Part shown: one piece after another, positions 21,982 to 34,091 of the stretch
Position numbering within the stretch: the stretch's first letter is position 1
How the letters are laid out: each line of letters starts with the position of its first letter
DNA from: Macrotrachela quadricornifera
Taxonomy: Eukaryota > Rotifera > Eurotatoria > Philodinida > Philodinidae
Direction of reading: 5' to 3'
Assembly (NCBI GenBank): GCA_022393335.1
Contig: JAJEKB010021111.1
Location: 1,080,601 to 1,144,600, forward strand
Length of the DNA: 64,000 nucleotides
Position numbers and translations under genes: made by a program
The notes under the pieces: generated by a model
What the model was told of the DNA's origin: nothing
The model's database searches: none
What the model saw: the letters and a program-made list of their open reading frames with translations, nothing else

Positions 21982-24900
21982 ATGCAAGTAAGAATGTTTT
22001 TTTGTTTTTGTTTGTCAAAGTAATCGTCGGATACTATAATAAAACTAACTTAACGATTTTTTTTTAATAATATTATTTGTTATATGAGACAAGAAAAATG
22101 ATCGTAAACAACATTAATCATCAAAATAATTCTATATGATATAACATAAATGATAATCATTAGAGATGTACTTAGTTTATCAGTCTTCAGTATATATTGA
22201 TCATTTTTACTTAATAATAAGAGAAGATTTATTTTAATTAATGAATCACTTATATTTAGGTTTCTCCTCAAGAACTCGCTATCGGTGATAACATCATCAA
22301 TTCAGAATCTATTCGGGTATCGACCATGAAAAAGTATGTACGAAACGATAGTTTATTTTATATTTCCATTGTATAATTTTTTTAATTTTAAATCAATGTT
22401 TTATCAAGAAAACATATTCTAATCATTGTGGCAACTCTTATTGGTTTTGGTGTTATAGCCGCGGCTATTAGTATACCATTAGTTTTAACACGCATCAATA
22501 AAACTCCTTTGGCAAATACGACAGGTATGATGATTCGTATGTGTATACAAATTATATGTACTCTTATTGTAATATAAACATAAATTCATTTAACACCTTC
22601 CAATTCTTATTTGACATATGAAGTATTCTAGGATCTTTTCAGAATATGTCTCGGTTTTTATATTCACACTAGCCATATCCCATGTAAACTGCACGGTTTT
22701 TTCGTTTGTAGGCGGAGTATGATTATCGCGTATCATGTGGTTCATAAGAGGTATGCAGAGGCCCGTTTGCATTACCCGTGAAACACCACAAGGAGGTGGG
22801 TTTGACTTGTCTTGTATATATCATGGGTCAATATTAGACTTTGACTGTCATCCATATAAAACATAAGGTTGTTCGGGCCGTATTAAAGACACCTCTCGAT
22901 AACCCCAAAAAGGCCCGAATGTGGCCATGCTTCATCCAAATATTAGCAGAGAAATCCTTTGCTGAAATCTGATTGGCTGAAATCTTGTATATACTCTGGG
23001 CTGATATTAGAGTTCAACTATCATCCATATGAAACAAAGGGCTGTTCGAGGCATATGAAAGACGTCTCTTGATAACTCCTCAATGGCCCGAACGTGGCCA
23101 TGCTGCATCCGAATAATAGCAGAGAAATCGTTTGCTGAAATCTGATTGGCTGAAATCTTGTATGTACTATTGGCCAATATTAGAGTTCAACTATCATCCA
23201 TATGAAATATTGCGTTGTTCGGGCCAATTTGAGGTTATCGAGGGTGCTCTACAAAAGTCCTCATAGGATCTTCCACGGTTGTCCTTAAAATAAGCGAATT
23301 ACAATTTCCTGCTATCTGATTGGCTGTTACGAAAGATATTTCAACCAATCCGATTTCGAGGCGTTTTTTCTCCGTAAAGGTGAAGATGGAACATAGGGTT
23401 GTTCTGGCCAATTTGAGGTTATCAAGGGTACTCTACAAAAGTCTTCATAGAATCTCCCTTGGTTATCCATAAAATAAGCGAGTTTCAATTTGCTGGCATC
23501 TGACTGGCCAGTTTTCCGACTATCAAAAAAGCGAAAGTGCCATTCCTAGTCTTAATATAGTACTTGGGGACCGAAGGATACTCCCAATATATAGTAGTTG
23601 AGGACCTAAGGATACCCTCATATAATAGCTCTTGAGGACCTTAGGGTACCTCCATAGTATAGTATTTGAGGAGATACGAGAACTCCTTTATAATAGTGCG
23701 GGTCATGTTTCCATTTGTTGGTGATTCCGCCATTAATCATTGGCCTTGAAATCTGATTGATCGAAAAAACTGACCAATGGGAGAGGTATCAGACGTGACA
23801 CTCGACATTATATATATAGATTCTACTTTCATATTTTTTTAGTCTTTGATTGTAGTTCATTCGTGTTCAAATCAGGAGTCCTAATGGGTTGGGGTGGACC
23901 TAAGAAAGTGAACCCATGGGTTATCGAACTTTAACCCAGCTCACCCATGGTTTTCTCCCAAAAATCGGCTCAGCCCATGGGTGCCCATGGGCCATATATG
24001 GTTCTAAAAATGTTGGCATAGATAGTTTAGTTTGTCATTTTGAGAAACATGTAATAGACCTTATTATTCTTTTATTTCATAAATTAAATTTCAAAACTTA
24101 TTTTTCCAATTAATAATAACAAAGAGATTATGTCAATAAGAATAACAAAAAATAAATAGAAAGAAACTTTAATTTTTCTTTATACCTATACATAATTAAT
24201 ACATCAGTGTTACGTTTTGATAAGCCAGTATCGAGGATCTAGGGGTACCTCTTGAATATAGGGCCTGAGCTCCCCTGGGTTCCTCCAAAATGTAGGACTT
24301 GAGCACCACTGGGTACTTTCAAAATATAGGACTTGAGCGCCTAAAGATCCTCTAGAATATAATACTTAAGTACCCACGAGTACCTGCAAAATAGAGAAGT
24401 TCAAGACCTCGGGACATCATCAGAATATAAGATATAAGGGCTAAAGAATACTCCCAGAATATATAGATAATATTAGGTCTCACTGGATCATATTGGATCC
24501 TTGTGGATTCCGTGGTTCCTGCTGCATCCTCATGAGTCCTAGGATCCACCAGGTATAGCTTTTCCCCCCTTGATTAAAAGCTGGTTGATACATTTTGTCT
24601 ATATAAAGTGTTGAGAACATAGTTCATATTGATAAGTAATAGTAGGTCCGTATAGATAACAGTTATGCATGTTAACTCTAGCAGATCCAAGTGGATCCTG
24701 TTGCATCTTACGAATCCTGGAGATGTCTGATAAATTTTAGGATCCATAAGGAACTGCTTTTGCTTTCTTGAGGTCGACTCGATCAACAACGGGTGTGTAC
24801 TGAAAATAGTGGAGAACATGCCTGCTGGAATCTGACTGGTTTGGGTGAAAGAGCTTCTAAACGATCAGATTTTGAGTTAGCATTATCTCTACTACTTTCA

Positions 24901-27900
24901 CGGCGAAACAAGATATTGATCAGATGAATTTGGTGTTTTCAAAGATGCTCGTGCACATGGTCCGAACAACATAATATTTTGTCCTCTCAATAGTGAGAAC
25001 AGCCTTCTTGGGAACAATAGCCATCTCTAAGTGAGATTCTCAAGTGTGTAAAATTCAAGAAACTATATTGCAAATCGAATTTCTGAAGCTTGAAAGTCTT
25101 TGATCAAACATTATGGGATACTGTTATTTTCGAGAGATAGTATGTTCCTAATAAAATTCTGAAGTCATTAAGGTTAACGTAGAAATCATGAATAACTAGC
25201 ATGGATATCATGAGTGTAACTAATTAAACTTTAACTTGGATCCTATTGGGTCCTGATGGATCCTGATGGATCATGATGGATCCTAGGATCCGCTTTTTCC
25301 CCGTTGTACATACCAGTGTCTGACATGGGTCACTTTTTGTGACCCCGATCCGACTTCTGCATAATTGTACTCGAGTCAATTCGAGGTCAAAGATAACTTT
25401 TGGCCAATTAAAATGGTCTTTTTCGAGAAAGTAAGAATCTTTTTGATGAATCTATATAAGCTCTCGCAATCTTGAAATTGATGCATTTATTATCTCATCT
25501 AAAGTTGTTGTTTGTCTCATGTAAAATTCATATATAATGAGTTTTTTGTGATCTAACTCGACCCGTCCTGAATCGGACACTACTGTGTGCTATCTCACTG
25601 GATAGTCAAAATCGAGAAAAAGCTTTTCTTCAGAAAAATGATACATATCGATAGCACACAGTGTAGATCATTAACACAAGCAAGCAGACATCCGATCTTC
25701 TTGCTCAGAAATAGCTTTCATTTGCTTAGATATAGACGTAAACCACTTAGAAAATCGTCTCTAAGATATGAAAAGAGTCTTTCAAATAAAAAATTTTTTT
25801 TGTTTCAAAAACTATTTTGAGCGTTATATTGCTCGACGCAATCCACAGGTCCAATTCCGTATATCACTACACGTTTTCCGCAAAGCGTCACATGAGCATC
25901 TAAAACAGAATTTTCGATAAGAAACTTCGGGTTTTAAACATTTGATAAAATACTTTAGGACAGTTTTCATGATTTATTGCTACTACCCTTAGTAAGATGT
26001 ATATGTGGGAGCATCTGATAAGAATGCGTATTTAAACGGACATTATTTCTTTGTAGGATTTACAGTATACAGATGGGTTTGTTTCTAGATAGGCTTTGAG
26101 GTTCAAGATCCGTTGCTTTCTAGTCAATTTTGAATTCAATTCGGCTCAGTTTTTAACATAAGACCTATTGAAGAGAAATATTTTATATAAGTATTTGCTT
26201 AAAGTGCAATATTATTTTATATTTCCGAATAGATTGACTTTCCCAATTTATGTGTGACTTGAGGAGGTAAAAATCTTGACATATCCTTTGCTAATCTTCT
26301 GTAAAACTTTGAGAAATGCGGTTCTAGAAAATGACAGATCATATATTTGTGTTTATCCAATTGATTAAATTGTGGAAAAGAATATTTTCATATATTCGCC
26401 TACTTCTCCATTATAAAGCATTACTCTATTTCAAGAAATTGATATACATTCTATGGACTCACTTGCTAATCAAAACTAAATAGGTAGGTAAATTGTTATT
26501 AGCTGTGTCAGTTCTCAATGTTAATTTGTTTTTGACACGTTTTCTCTATCAATCACATTCTCACGCTAATTAATATAATTAACATACTTCAAAACACTAC
26601 GTATAGACGAGAAATACGAATAGTTTAAGGAGTTAATATAGTTAATTATATTACTCGAGTTGAAATTTATACAGTTTATCTATCATAAGACTTTTTTAGT
26701 AATCTCTATCACTTATGATAGGTTTAAAACTTGATAATAAGGAAACAAAGGAAAAAAATGGCAATCCGAGTCAGTTTCACAAAATATTTGGTGCATCTGA
26801 CGTGGGAGAGAAATTTTATTGAATCGAGCCAAGTGACTCATTTCAGAGTCAGTTGTCAAGAACGATTAAAAACACATTAGCATTGAGTGTTTATAAGCAG
26901 ATCGCATAGTTAATCAGCCAAGTCATGCAACTATATATTATATTACTATATTATTCATATTATATCACAAAATATGTATTTAGTGAATACTTTAACAACA
27001 CAATACATTCAAACAACTAATACCACATCAAGAATGATAACGATGAGTTCAACCAGCACTTTGATCAGAACATCCTCAATTATGACAAATAGCTCTAACG
27101 GAACTTTACCAAGTAAGTGTATTTCTCTGTTCTTACAGACTTTCGTTGTCTGAATCTGAATGATTACTTCAACCTTCTTCATCAGTATTCAGAATATAGT
27201 TTACAGTCGATTGATAATATGTAGTTCGCATGCAGAAAAAAACTAAATCAAAAAATTTATCTGTTAAATTCTTTCGTTGGATCATAATTTGAATTTGTAT
27301 CAGTGTGCAGAATTAGAAGAACTAAATGACGATGGTATATATGAGATGATACGAAAAGTAAGACTCTTGGAATATATAATAAAGAGAGTCGAAGTAAATG
27401 AAGATTTGATATTTTTCATGCTAAAATATGAAAAGCTATATTTATTAAAAATTCAGTCTTTATCACATATTTTAAAAATCTTTAAAATAACCATTCACAA
27501 GGAACAAAGAGTGACCTTTTTTCTGGTTATTTTTAATGCCTGTTTCATCTTTTCCTAAAATAAAAAATTTTTTATTTTATTATAACTGATGATATTTAGG
27601 TGCCAGATGTCAACAATTGACATTTGCTCCATATATTTCATACACAGCTAAAAACTTCCCTGTAGCAATAGCTGTTGGTGATTTAAATGGTGATAATATC
27701 GTTGATCTTACAGTTGTTAACGTGTATGATAGTATGCTTGGAGTTTACCTGGGATATAGAAATGGAACATTTCGGCCGCAAATTAATTTGCCAACTAGTG
27801 TGTATCCTATTGCTGTTGCTGTTGCTGACTTAAATCGTGATAATAAAAACGATATAATCAGTATCAGTGTTGGGGAAAGCAGTGTGGGTGTTTTACTTGG

Positions 27901-28642
27901 TTTTGGTAATGGAAGCTTTTCTAGTCGACAAACTTCAGCAGTAGGCGATTACCCATATTCACTTGATGTCGGTGATTTTGATGGAAACGGCTTTTTAGAT
28001 ATTATTGTTGTCAACCTTAATGGAGATACTGCCAGCGTATTATTTGGATATGGCAATGGACGTTTTAAACCACAAATAACTTTAAATACTCTTGTAGGTC
28101 CATGTTCAGTTGTTGTTGCCGATTTTAATCGTGACAATTTCCTGGATTTTGCTGTTGCGCACTATTACTCCGCAAATATAAGTTTATATTATGGCTATGG
28201 TAATGAAACTTTTCGACAGGAAAATTTTTATACAAGTGATGGTCAGTTAGATATAGCTGTTGGAGATTTTAATGGAGATAAACATATGGATATTGTTATT
28301 ATCAGTGACACTCGAAATACGATGAGTGTGTTATTGAACTATGGTAATGGAACTTTTCATGTACAAAGGGTATATTCATTTGGTACCGCACCACAATCCG
28401 TAGCTGTTGCAGATTTTAATGGTGACACTTATATAGATATAGTCATTGCCAACAGTAATGCCACTTATATAACCATATTACCTGGCTATGGTAATGGAAC
28501 CTTTGGAACAGAACTGATGTTTTACACTGATCCAATACTTTGGTCAGTTGTAGTTGCTGATTTTAATGGCGATGGTCGAACGGATATAGCTGTTACATCG
28601 CAATATAATAACGCTCTCAACGTTCTTTTAAACAGATGTTAA
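21982..28642 (+). CDS. Type II membrane protein with Thr/Ser linker and seven FG-GAP/VCBS repeats, five exons
   Basis: The proposed exons are 21982-21987 (ATG CAA), 22260-22333, 22409-22524, 26984-27112 and 27600-28642. All junctions have GT-AG and matching phases (0, 2, 1, 1), giving about 455 residues. The N-terminus is short and cytosolic, followed by the membrane helix ILIIVATLIGFGVIAAAISI. Next comes a Thr/Ser-rich stalk (for example TTNTTSRMITMSSTSTLIRT), then the repeat domain. This fits an extracellular beta-propeller held by one helix. An alternative start is ATG 22326 (MKKK before the helix), which would make the first intron lie in the 5' UTR. The third intron is 4.46 kb and full of repeats, while the others are 75-490 bp. 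Such proteins are abundant in bdelloids; their ligand is unknown. Confidence 0.8.
22660..23815. mobile_element. Satellite-bearing element in the FG-GAP gene intron
   Basis: Its right end, ATGTCGAGTGTCACGTCTGA in reverse complement at about 23792-23811, matches the end of the repeat block at 57130. Its left end (TATTCACACTAGCC) matches the other end of that block near 57885. Inside are two full copies of a 173-bp satellite (22800-23200), two copies of a TTGTTCGGGCCAATTTGAGG-type module (from 23214 and about 23397) also found at 45.5 and 46.9 kb, and a few 34-bp minisatellite units (23560-23700). No coding sequence was seen, so it is non-autonomous. Confidence 0.65.
24229..24480. repeat. 34-bp minisatellite, about 7 units
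   Basis: The unit begins TATAGGACTTGAGCACCACT and continues GGGTACCTCCAAAA, 34 bp in total, repeated with drift. The same 34-bp unit appears at 23560-23700, 45170-45405, 47125-47290 and 58016-58290. Confidence 0.75.
24480..25300. repeat. Short GGATCC-rich repeats
   Basis: Clusters of degenerate TGGATCCTGATGGATC-like units occur at 24480-24560, 24680-24760 and 25238-25300. Two clusters end in CCTAGGATCC followed within 15 bp by a TTTTCCCC tract, which suggests diverged copies of one element. No function is apparent. Confidence 0.5.
25301..26983. other. Remaining part of the large FG-GAP gene intron
   Basis: No repeat family or coding frame recognised. The stretch at 26520-26700 is locally rich in AATTAATATAATTA-type palindromic AT strings. 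The acceptor at 26982-26983 ends it. Confidence 0.4.
27600..28642 (+). CDS. Last exon of the FG-GAP/VCBS gene (repeat domain)
   Basis: The exon encodes about 347 residues arranged as seven repeats of about 47 residues. Each has a calcium-loop motif followed by a turn such as YGNGTF; examples of the loop are DLNGDNIVD, DLNRDNKND, DFDGNGFLD, DFNRDNFLD, DFNGDKHMD, DFNGDTYID and DFNGDGRTD. Seven blades match an integrin-alpha-type propeller. The acceptor at 27598-27599 joins to exon 26984-27112 as PSARCQQLTFAP. The repeats are in frame to the stop at 28640-28642. Several NGT sites offer N-glycosylation. Confidence 0.95.
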
Positions 28643-29004
28643 TGTGATGAACTCATTTGTGAATTTTTAGTCTCACTGTAGTGCTTTCTGTTTGTCTAAT
28701 GCTTCGATTTCTATCACTATTCTGCTTTACATGTCTAAAAACTAACGTGGTAAAGATATTTCATTTATTCTCAATGTGTTTGTAACGTTACTTTTTCTAT
28801 AAGCTTTATAATTAGAATATGCGTTGTATAACTCTTCATAATAATTATATCATCAGACTTTCGACTTATTTTAATAAAATTTCAAATGATGAACATGAAA
28901 GACACAATTATCAATACTATCCATTTATCAAGAATAGAACCAAATCTATAAAAGGAACTGAGTGATTATTAATAGTTTTTGCATTTTGAAATAATCTTTA
29001 TGTA
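28643..29004. other. 3' flank of the FG-GAP gene
   Basis: AT-rich DNA including AATAAAAT near 28873 that may serve as polyadenylation signal. Nothing else recognised. Confidence 0.4.
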
Positions 29005-29551
29005 ACGGGTGGTCCATAAAGAATGAGTCTCAGTATTTTGCATTTTTCTTACCAATAATTCAGCTCAGAAAAAGAAATTTTTTTATAGAAAGATTCTTTA
29101 TCAAATACTCTACAAAATGCAGATGTTTTTATTATTTTAAATAATTTCTGCTATTTTGAGACATGTGCGCTACACCCGATTGGTTCAAGAATTGGAACTT
29201 TGAAAGACAACATTTATTAGAACTTATTTCTTCTATTATTATTTCTCTGGTTATCACTGTGTTCAAACAAAACAAAATATACCACAAAATGCAGTGTGAA
29301 AAGTTCTACAAACTACAAACTAAAGTTTATTTTCATAAACAGAAAGATCTTGTGAAACTAGTCTTTTTCCGTTAAAAAAAGCTGATCCCACAGAGTGCGG
29401 CATCCCATTGAGCATAAAAAGTACAGAAATAAAATAAATTCTTCTTTGAAAACTGTAGATCTTTTTACGTTGCATCTTATGGCATGCTTTGTTTTTTTTT
29501 AGAGAATCCCATTAGTTGATTAAAAGATAAAATAAGAAAATGGAATTTTCA
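29005..29551. mobile_element. One-armed copy of the 5-kb foldback MITE family
   Basis: It starts ACGGGTGGTCCATAAAGAAT after TA (29003-29004) and runs parallel to 5017-5605 with roughly 80-85 percent identity by eye, including the AGAGAATCCCATTAGTTGAT core. The right arm is missing. It has lost the palindrome or represents the ancestral, non-palindromic form. Confidence 0.75.
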
Positions 29552-29737
29552 GCAAAGATGATATGTTTCAATATTATGTGAAAAGCTAATCTATATCAAT
29601 AAAAACTTTCTAGTGATGCCTACCATATGAAATAAAAATAGTTAATTAGTTTTGACAAATAAAGAATTTACAATGGAGGTGTTTGAACTGTTGGCAAGAC
29701 AAATAACATATATTCAGATCAGATGAAAGGTATCATT

Positions 29738-30392
29738 GCCAAATTAACAAAGTTAAAATATCAACTGCCCTTGACTTGTCTAGAGGGAAATATTTGAATT
29801 TTAAGTTTTGATATAAAATGAATCAGAAAAGATTTTTTTTCACTATCGCAAGGTCAAAACATAGTGTTGTTCGAAGCGATTCTAGAGTTTGTGGGAAACA
29901 TCTTTCATATGGTCCGAACAACACGTTGTTTTTCCCTTATAATAGTAGAGTGAATTTTTCCTGTAGCTTATGGAAATGATGTTTTCTATCAGTCATTAGA
30001 AAATTTAACTCTGCTATTAAAAAGACAAAACATGGTATTGTTCGGGTCAACCTTAGATTATCCAGGATGCTCTTTCATATGATCCGAATAACCTTATGTT
30101 CCATCCTGATAATAGTAGAGTTAAATTTTCTAGTGCTGAGAGAAAAAATCGTTTCATAAGCTAAAGAAAAAATTCACTCTACTATTATAACGAAAAAACA
30201 CCGTGTTGTTCGGACCATATGAAAGAAGTTCCTCACAAATTCTAGAATCGCCCCGAACAACACTATGTTTTGACCTTATAATAGTGAAGAAAATCTTTTC
30301 TGATTTATTTTATATCAAAACTTAAAATTCAAATATTTCCCTCTAGGGAAAGCAAGGACAGGTGATATTTTAACCTTGTCAGTTTGGTACTG
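29738..30392. repeat. Near full-length palindrome, about 655 bp
   Basis: Arms run from TTAACAAAGTTAAAATATCA to a centre near 30065 and back, with good pairing almost throughout. Each arm contains an internal hairpin module with TGTTGTTCGGACCATATGAA-type sequence. This resembles the TTGTTCGGGCC modules of the satellites at 23 and 57 kb. Confidence 0.75.
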
Positions 30393-32100
30393 AGAGCTTT
30401 CATTTGACATGAACATGGTCAATCTTCGTAATTTACAGTACGCGACTTTCCATTGTCAGTCAAGAAAACAGGAATAAAACATCTTACCCCAACTTTTCAC
30501 TGATATTTCTGATAGAATTTGTTCGTTGCGATCTTTTGATATAAGAAAAAACGTATGATGTTCAAAATTAAGTGAACAGGAATTCGAAATGACAACACGC
30601 AAATAACGCAATATTAGGATTCAGAAGTCCTTTAATGGGTAGGTTATTTTTACGTCAGATGTCTAATAAAGAATTATTTTACCTCAAGAATCGAATTATT
30701 TGCCATTTTTTCAAAGTGTGTCAAATCTCACTTATTGTACTTACGATAAAGCTTTTAAATCAACGTCTAGTCGTTCGTCGGCCTTCCTTTGGTCGGACAC
30801 ACACGGCTAGTCGTTTGCATATTTAACACCACTAAATCGGCCGATATAAGTTCAGCTTTGAAGTTAATGGATGCATCTTGTTTAAATTTTTCTCAATAGG
30901 CTACTGAATATTTGTGAATACGTTCGTTAGGAAGAAACTAAAAAAGGAGAACTACTTAAGAATTGCTACAAATAGGGTAGAACACATTGTTGTCTAGGAA
31001 AGATCTTCCTCTATTTTGGAATATAATTTTACGGTTGATATCTATGGAGACTCAACAGCAGAATTTCAAACAGACGCTTCGTTTTTTTACATATTTTTGT
31101 GTAAATCTCGCTCTAAGATCCGATATATAACAATCAACAAAGAAAAGTGTTTATCTTAGTATTAATATCGAACACAGATTCACGACCCTCGAATATTTGT
31201 GGGCCAAGCTTAAAACAACAAGCAGTTCTTCAAAGAAAGCTAAGAAATAGATCACAAACATTTTTACGGACTTCAAACTCGTATTTTCCATGCACGACAA
31301 CGATCAGTCAAGTTTTATCATTATTTTAATACCTAGCAATTTTGAAAAATTAACTGCAGATTTCAGTTCCTCATAGTCATTTGTCTTTAGTAGAGTTTTA
31401 TTGGACACAGTTTATATTATATAATATTAATTATTTGGCAACCCAATTCAGTTTTCATTTATTGATCTTTGATCATCTTAGATCAAACTTCTTAGAAAAA
31501 AAAGTAAAACTAATTAGTAATTGTTTGGTAACTTATTACAAACGACAAATTTGATTCCAGATGCGAATTCTTTACACTCCATTACCCTTCATATAGTTTT
31601 CAATTAGAATATTACAATCTTTTGATATTAATCTAGCTGACAACATTTTCAGATTGCTTTGGATATGGAAAGGTACAGAGAAACTCTAGAAGAGAGCATA
31701 CCTCTATAACTACAAACTTAAGTTATGTTATGTGATCTCTCCTCTAATCCACGTGACAAATTATTAATTCGTATAAAAAGAGTTTTTTAGCAAAAAAAAA
31801 TTATTTGAAAAAAGCCAAAAACTAATAGTACCGTTCGATTTCTCGATTCCAAAAACCTTTGGTCAAATCTTACAAAAAGCATATGTATAAGCGAAATCCT
31901 CTTTATTATTTTATAGGATATTTTTTTTTGTCCCGGATGTTCTTTTGACCCTGCCAGGCCGCTACACACAAACAATTTTTTTCATACAACCTTCCCTTCA
32001 CTCGAAGGAATAATAAGCAGATTTTAAAAACCACTGACTATTTTACACACAAAGATCGATTAACCTTTTGCAAGTGGACTAGACTTAACGAATATTAAGG
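30393..32100. other. Unassigned intergenic DNA
   Basis: No gene recognised. Frames of 60-63 residues at 30635, 31147 and 31787 have no motif and no splice context. A GC-richer patch at 30770-30840 is unexplained. Confidence 0.4.
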
Positions 32101-32104
32101 ACAT

Positions 32105-32470
32105 TAAACTATCGCCATAAGACAGTTATATTGAATTTTAGACTAATCTAGTTTAGAAAACACGTCAGTTTAAGTAGAACATTTTATATCTGACTGGTAC
32201 TAAAAACGTTTTAGACTAACCCGCGCATGTATTTCAAGGCTATCCGACTAGTCTGGTCCCGTCACTATGTCACTTTTCGAGAGACTGACTATTCTTGACG
32301 CTGATATAAGTATTTGAGACTAGACTTTATTAGTATGCAGATCTTCTCAGACTAGTCCAGACGTACATTTCAAAAATATTCGACTAATACAGTTCTGCCA
32401 GTATGTCAGTTTTTAAAATTCTGACTAGTCCTGACGGTCACATCGAGTATTTTGGACCAGACATATCGCC
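32105..32470. repeat. Tandem repeat of about 136 bp, roughly three units
   Basis: Units share CGACTAGTCTGGTCCC / CGACTAATACAGTTCT, then CAGTATGTCAGTTTTT / CACTATGTCACTTTTC, then GACTAGTCCTGACG-like strings, at a spacing of about 136 bp (for example about 32247 and 32383). An older unit precedes them from about 32105. The units are diverged and no coding potential is seen. Confidence 0.6.
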
Positions 32471-32669
32471 AGTCCTCTCCTTTTTTGCTTGCCTAGGAAC
32501 ATATATTTATATTATATTACATTTAAAACGCAAAATAATACGAAATAAAAAAAGAACTTTTAAAATATCTATCAGTTATGCATATTAATATTCACTCTCA
32601 CACTGCAAATATTTATTTCTTATTAACCATAAGTTATGAATATAAATGCAATTTGTTAGTTTATCATAG

Positions 32670-32984
32670 TATTTTTGAGGACCATTTTTTACACAAAAAC
32701 CCAACTTTTTTTTATAAGAGTTCACTAAATGGTAATCGAGGACAAGAAATTCAAATCTGAAATCAGTTGCATAGAGATTTTTTGAAGCTCAATTTTTCAA
32801 ACAAACGACAAATTTTTAACAAAAAGCATTTGTTTTTTATGAAATTTGGTGAAAGGCAGTTGAGGTCGAGGAACTTGAATCTAGCTTTGAGTTTTTAATT
32901 CTATAAATGAATAGCTTGATGGGAGTTTAGAAACACGATTTCTACGAAAAAGAGCTGAGCGAGTTTTTAGGCAAGCGTTACTTG
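32670..32984. repeat. Dispersed repeat ending GCGTTACTTG (copy 1)
   Basis: About 315 bp that match 51140-51469 in the same orientation, including CGACAAATTTTTAACAAAAA and AGAAACACGATTTCTACGAA. Both copies end in GCGTTACTTG followed by T, the same end as the Helentron-like element at 58821. It may be a 3' fragment of a related rolling-circle element. Confidence 0.6.
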
Positions 32985-33696
32985 TGGATTTAATATGAAA
33001 AATTGAGTATAGACAAAGTTTTAATTGATTCTAATTTTGAAAATTTATTTATAATATCACTTCGAATAATATACAATGCAATATATTAAAGATTAATTTT
33101 GCCAATCTATTTTGTTTTTGCATGTAATTGACAAAAGCAAATATTTTATTTCATTCGATTCTTCATATCATTAATCATAAATTAATCTATTGTTTTTTCT
33201 TTTCTTTATCAAGGGAAAAAAACCATTCTTCCGTATATTGTGAATAGTTAGTATAATGTACAATTGACAATTTGTCTCTATAAAGAAAGGATTCAATAAA
33301 AGACGCTGTACGATATGATCATTAAATAAGTAAAATTCAAGTAGATTTACTCAAATTTCTTATGTACATTCTATTCTTTTATTCAATACTTTGATTTCCC
33401 TCGTCAGACTGATCATTAAAATAAATAATAAAAAGGAAAGAATTTCGTCTTCTTGAATATTTATTTCAAATTAAAAGCAGATAAAATATTAGATACAAAA
33501 GCAAATAATATAAAGCAATGCACATGAAAAAGCAATGAGAGAAAATCGAATAAAATATAATGCTTAGCAAAGCATAGCAAGAGTTATCATGAAAAAGCAT
33601 TTTTATTTATTAAGCACGAAGATAAATTTAGTTCAATTGTAAAACTTGATAAATACGAATTTAAACTTCAATTTTCGAATCATATTATAACCATTT
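32985..33696. other. 3' flank of the large minus-strand gene
   Basis: AT-rich DNA downstream of the stop at 33697-33699 on the minus strand. It should hold the 3' UTR and polyadenylation site. No other feature seen. Confidence 0.5.
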
Positions 33697-34091
33697 TTAT
33701 CCAACATTGAAACTAACAGATCCCGATCCACTCATAGTAACTGTGAATGGTCCTGTTATCTCTACAGAGTGTGTTGTAACAACTAAAATATACTTCGTTA
33801 AAGTATTCATAAGCACAATAAGCATAAATTGATCATTGTCACCAGCATCATCATCAAATGATATTAAATTTTGAGATGGAATAGAAGAATTGAAACTGTT
33901 ATTGTATATATATCCATATGTATTCATGTTACTATTGCATTTAATAATATAATATCCTTTTATAGATACGTTTAGTTGAATAGCTTCATAATAGTACATG
34001 GAACTATTTGAGCAACTGCTTCTACGACAATATTTTTCACCTGAGTTAGCCAAATATGATGAATATCGTGATATTATGGCTATTGAACCAC
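33697..34091 (-). CDS. Last exon: PPC-like module 5 with stop
   Basis: The exon starts in phase 1 after TCATTGCAG and encodes YYYEAIQLNVSIKGYYII, MNTYGYIYNNSF, NLISFDDDAGDNDQF and KYILVVTT. It ends SVSFNVG with TAA at 33697-33699. No membrane helix or GPI signal follows, so the C-terminus is a folded module and the protein would be secreted or anchored at its N-terminus. Confidence 0.85.

Noticed and set aside
27277..27558. 93-codon frame before the FG-GAP exon
   Set aside because: It starts at TTG, has no motif, and lies wholly inside the 27113-27599 intron, whose donor and acceptor join two clearly coding exons in matching phase.
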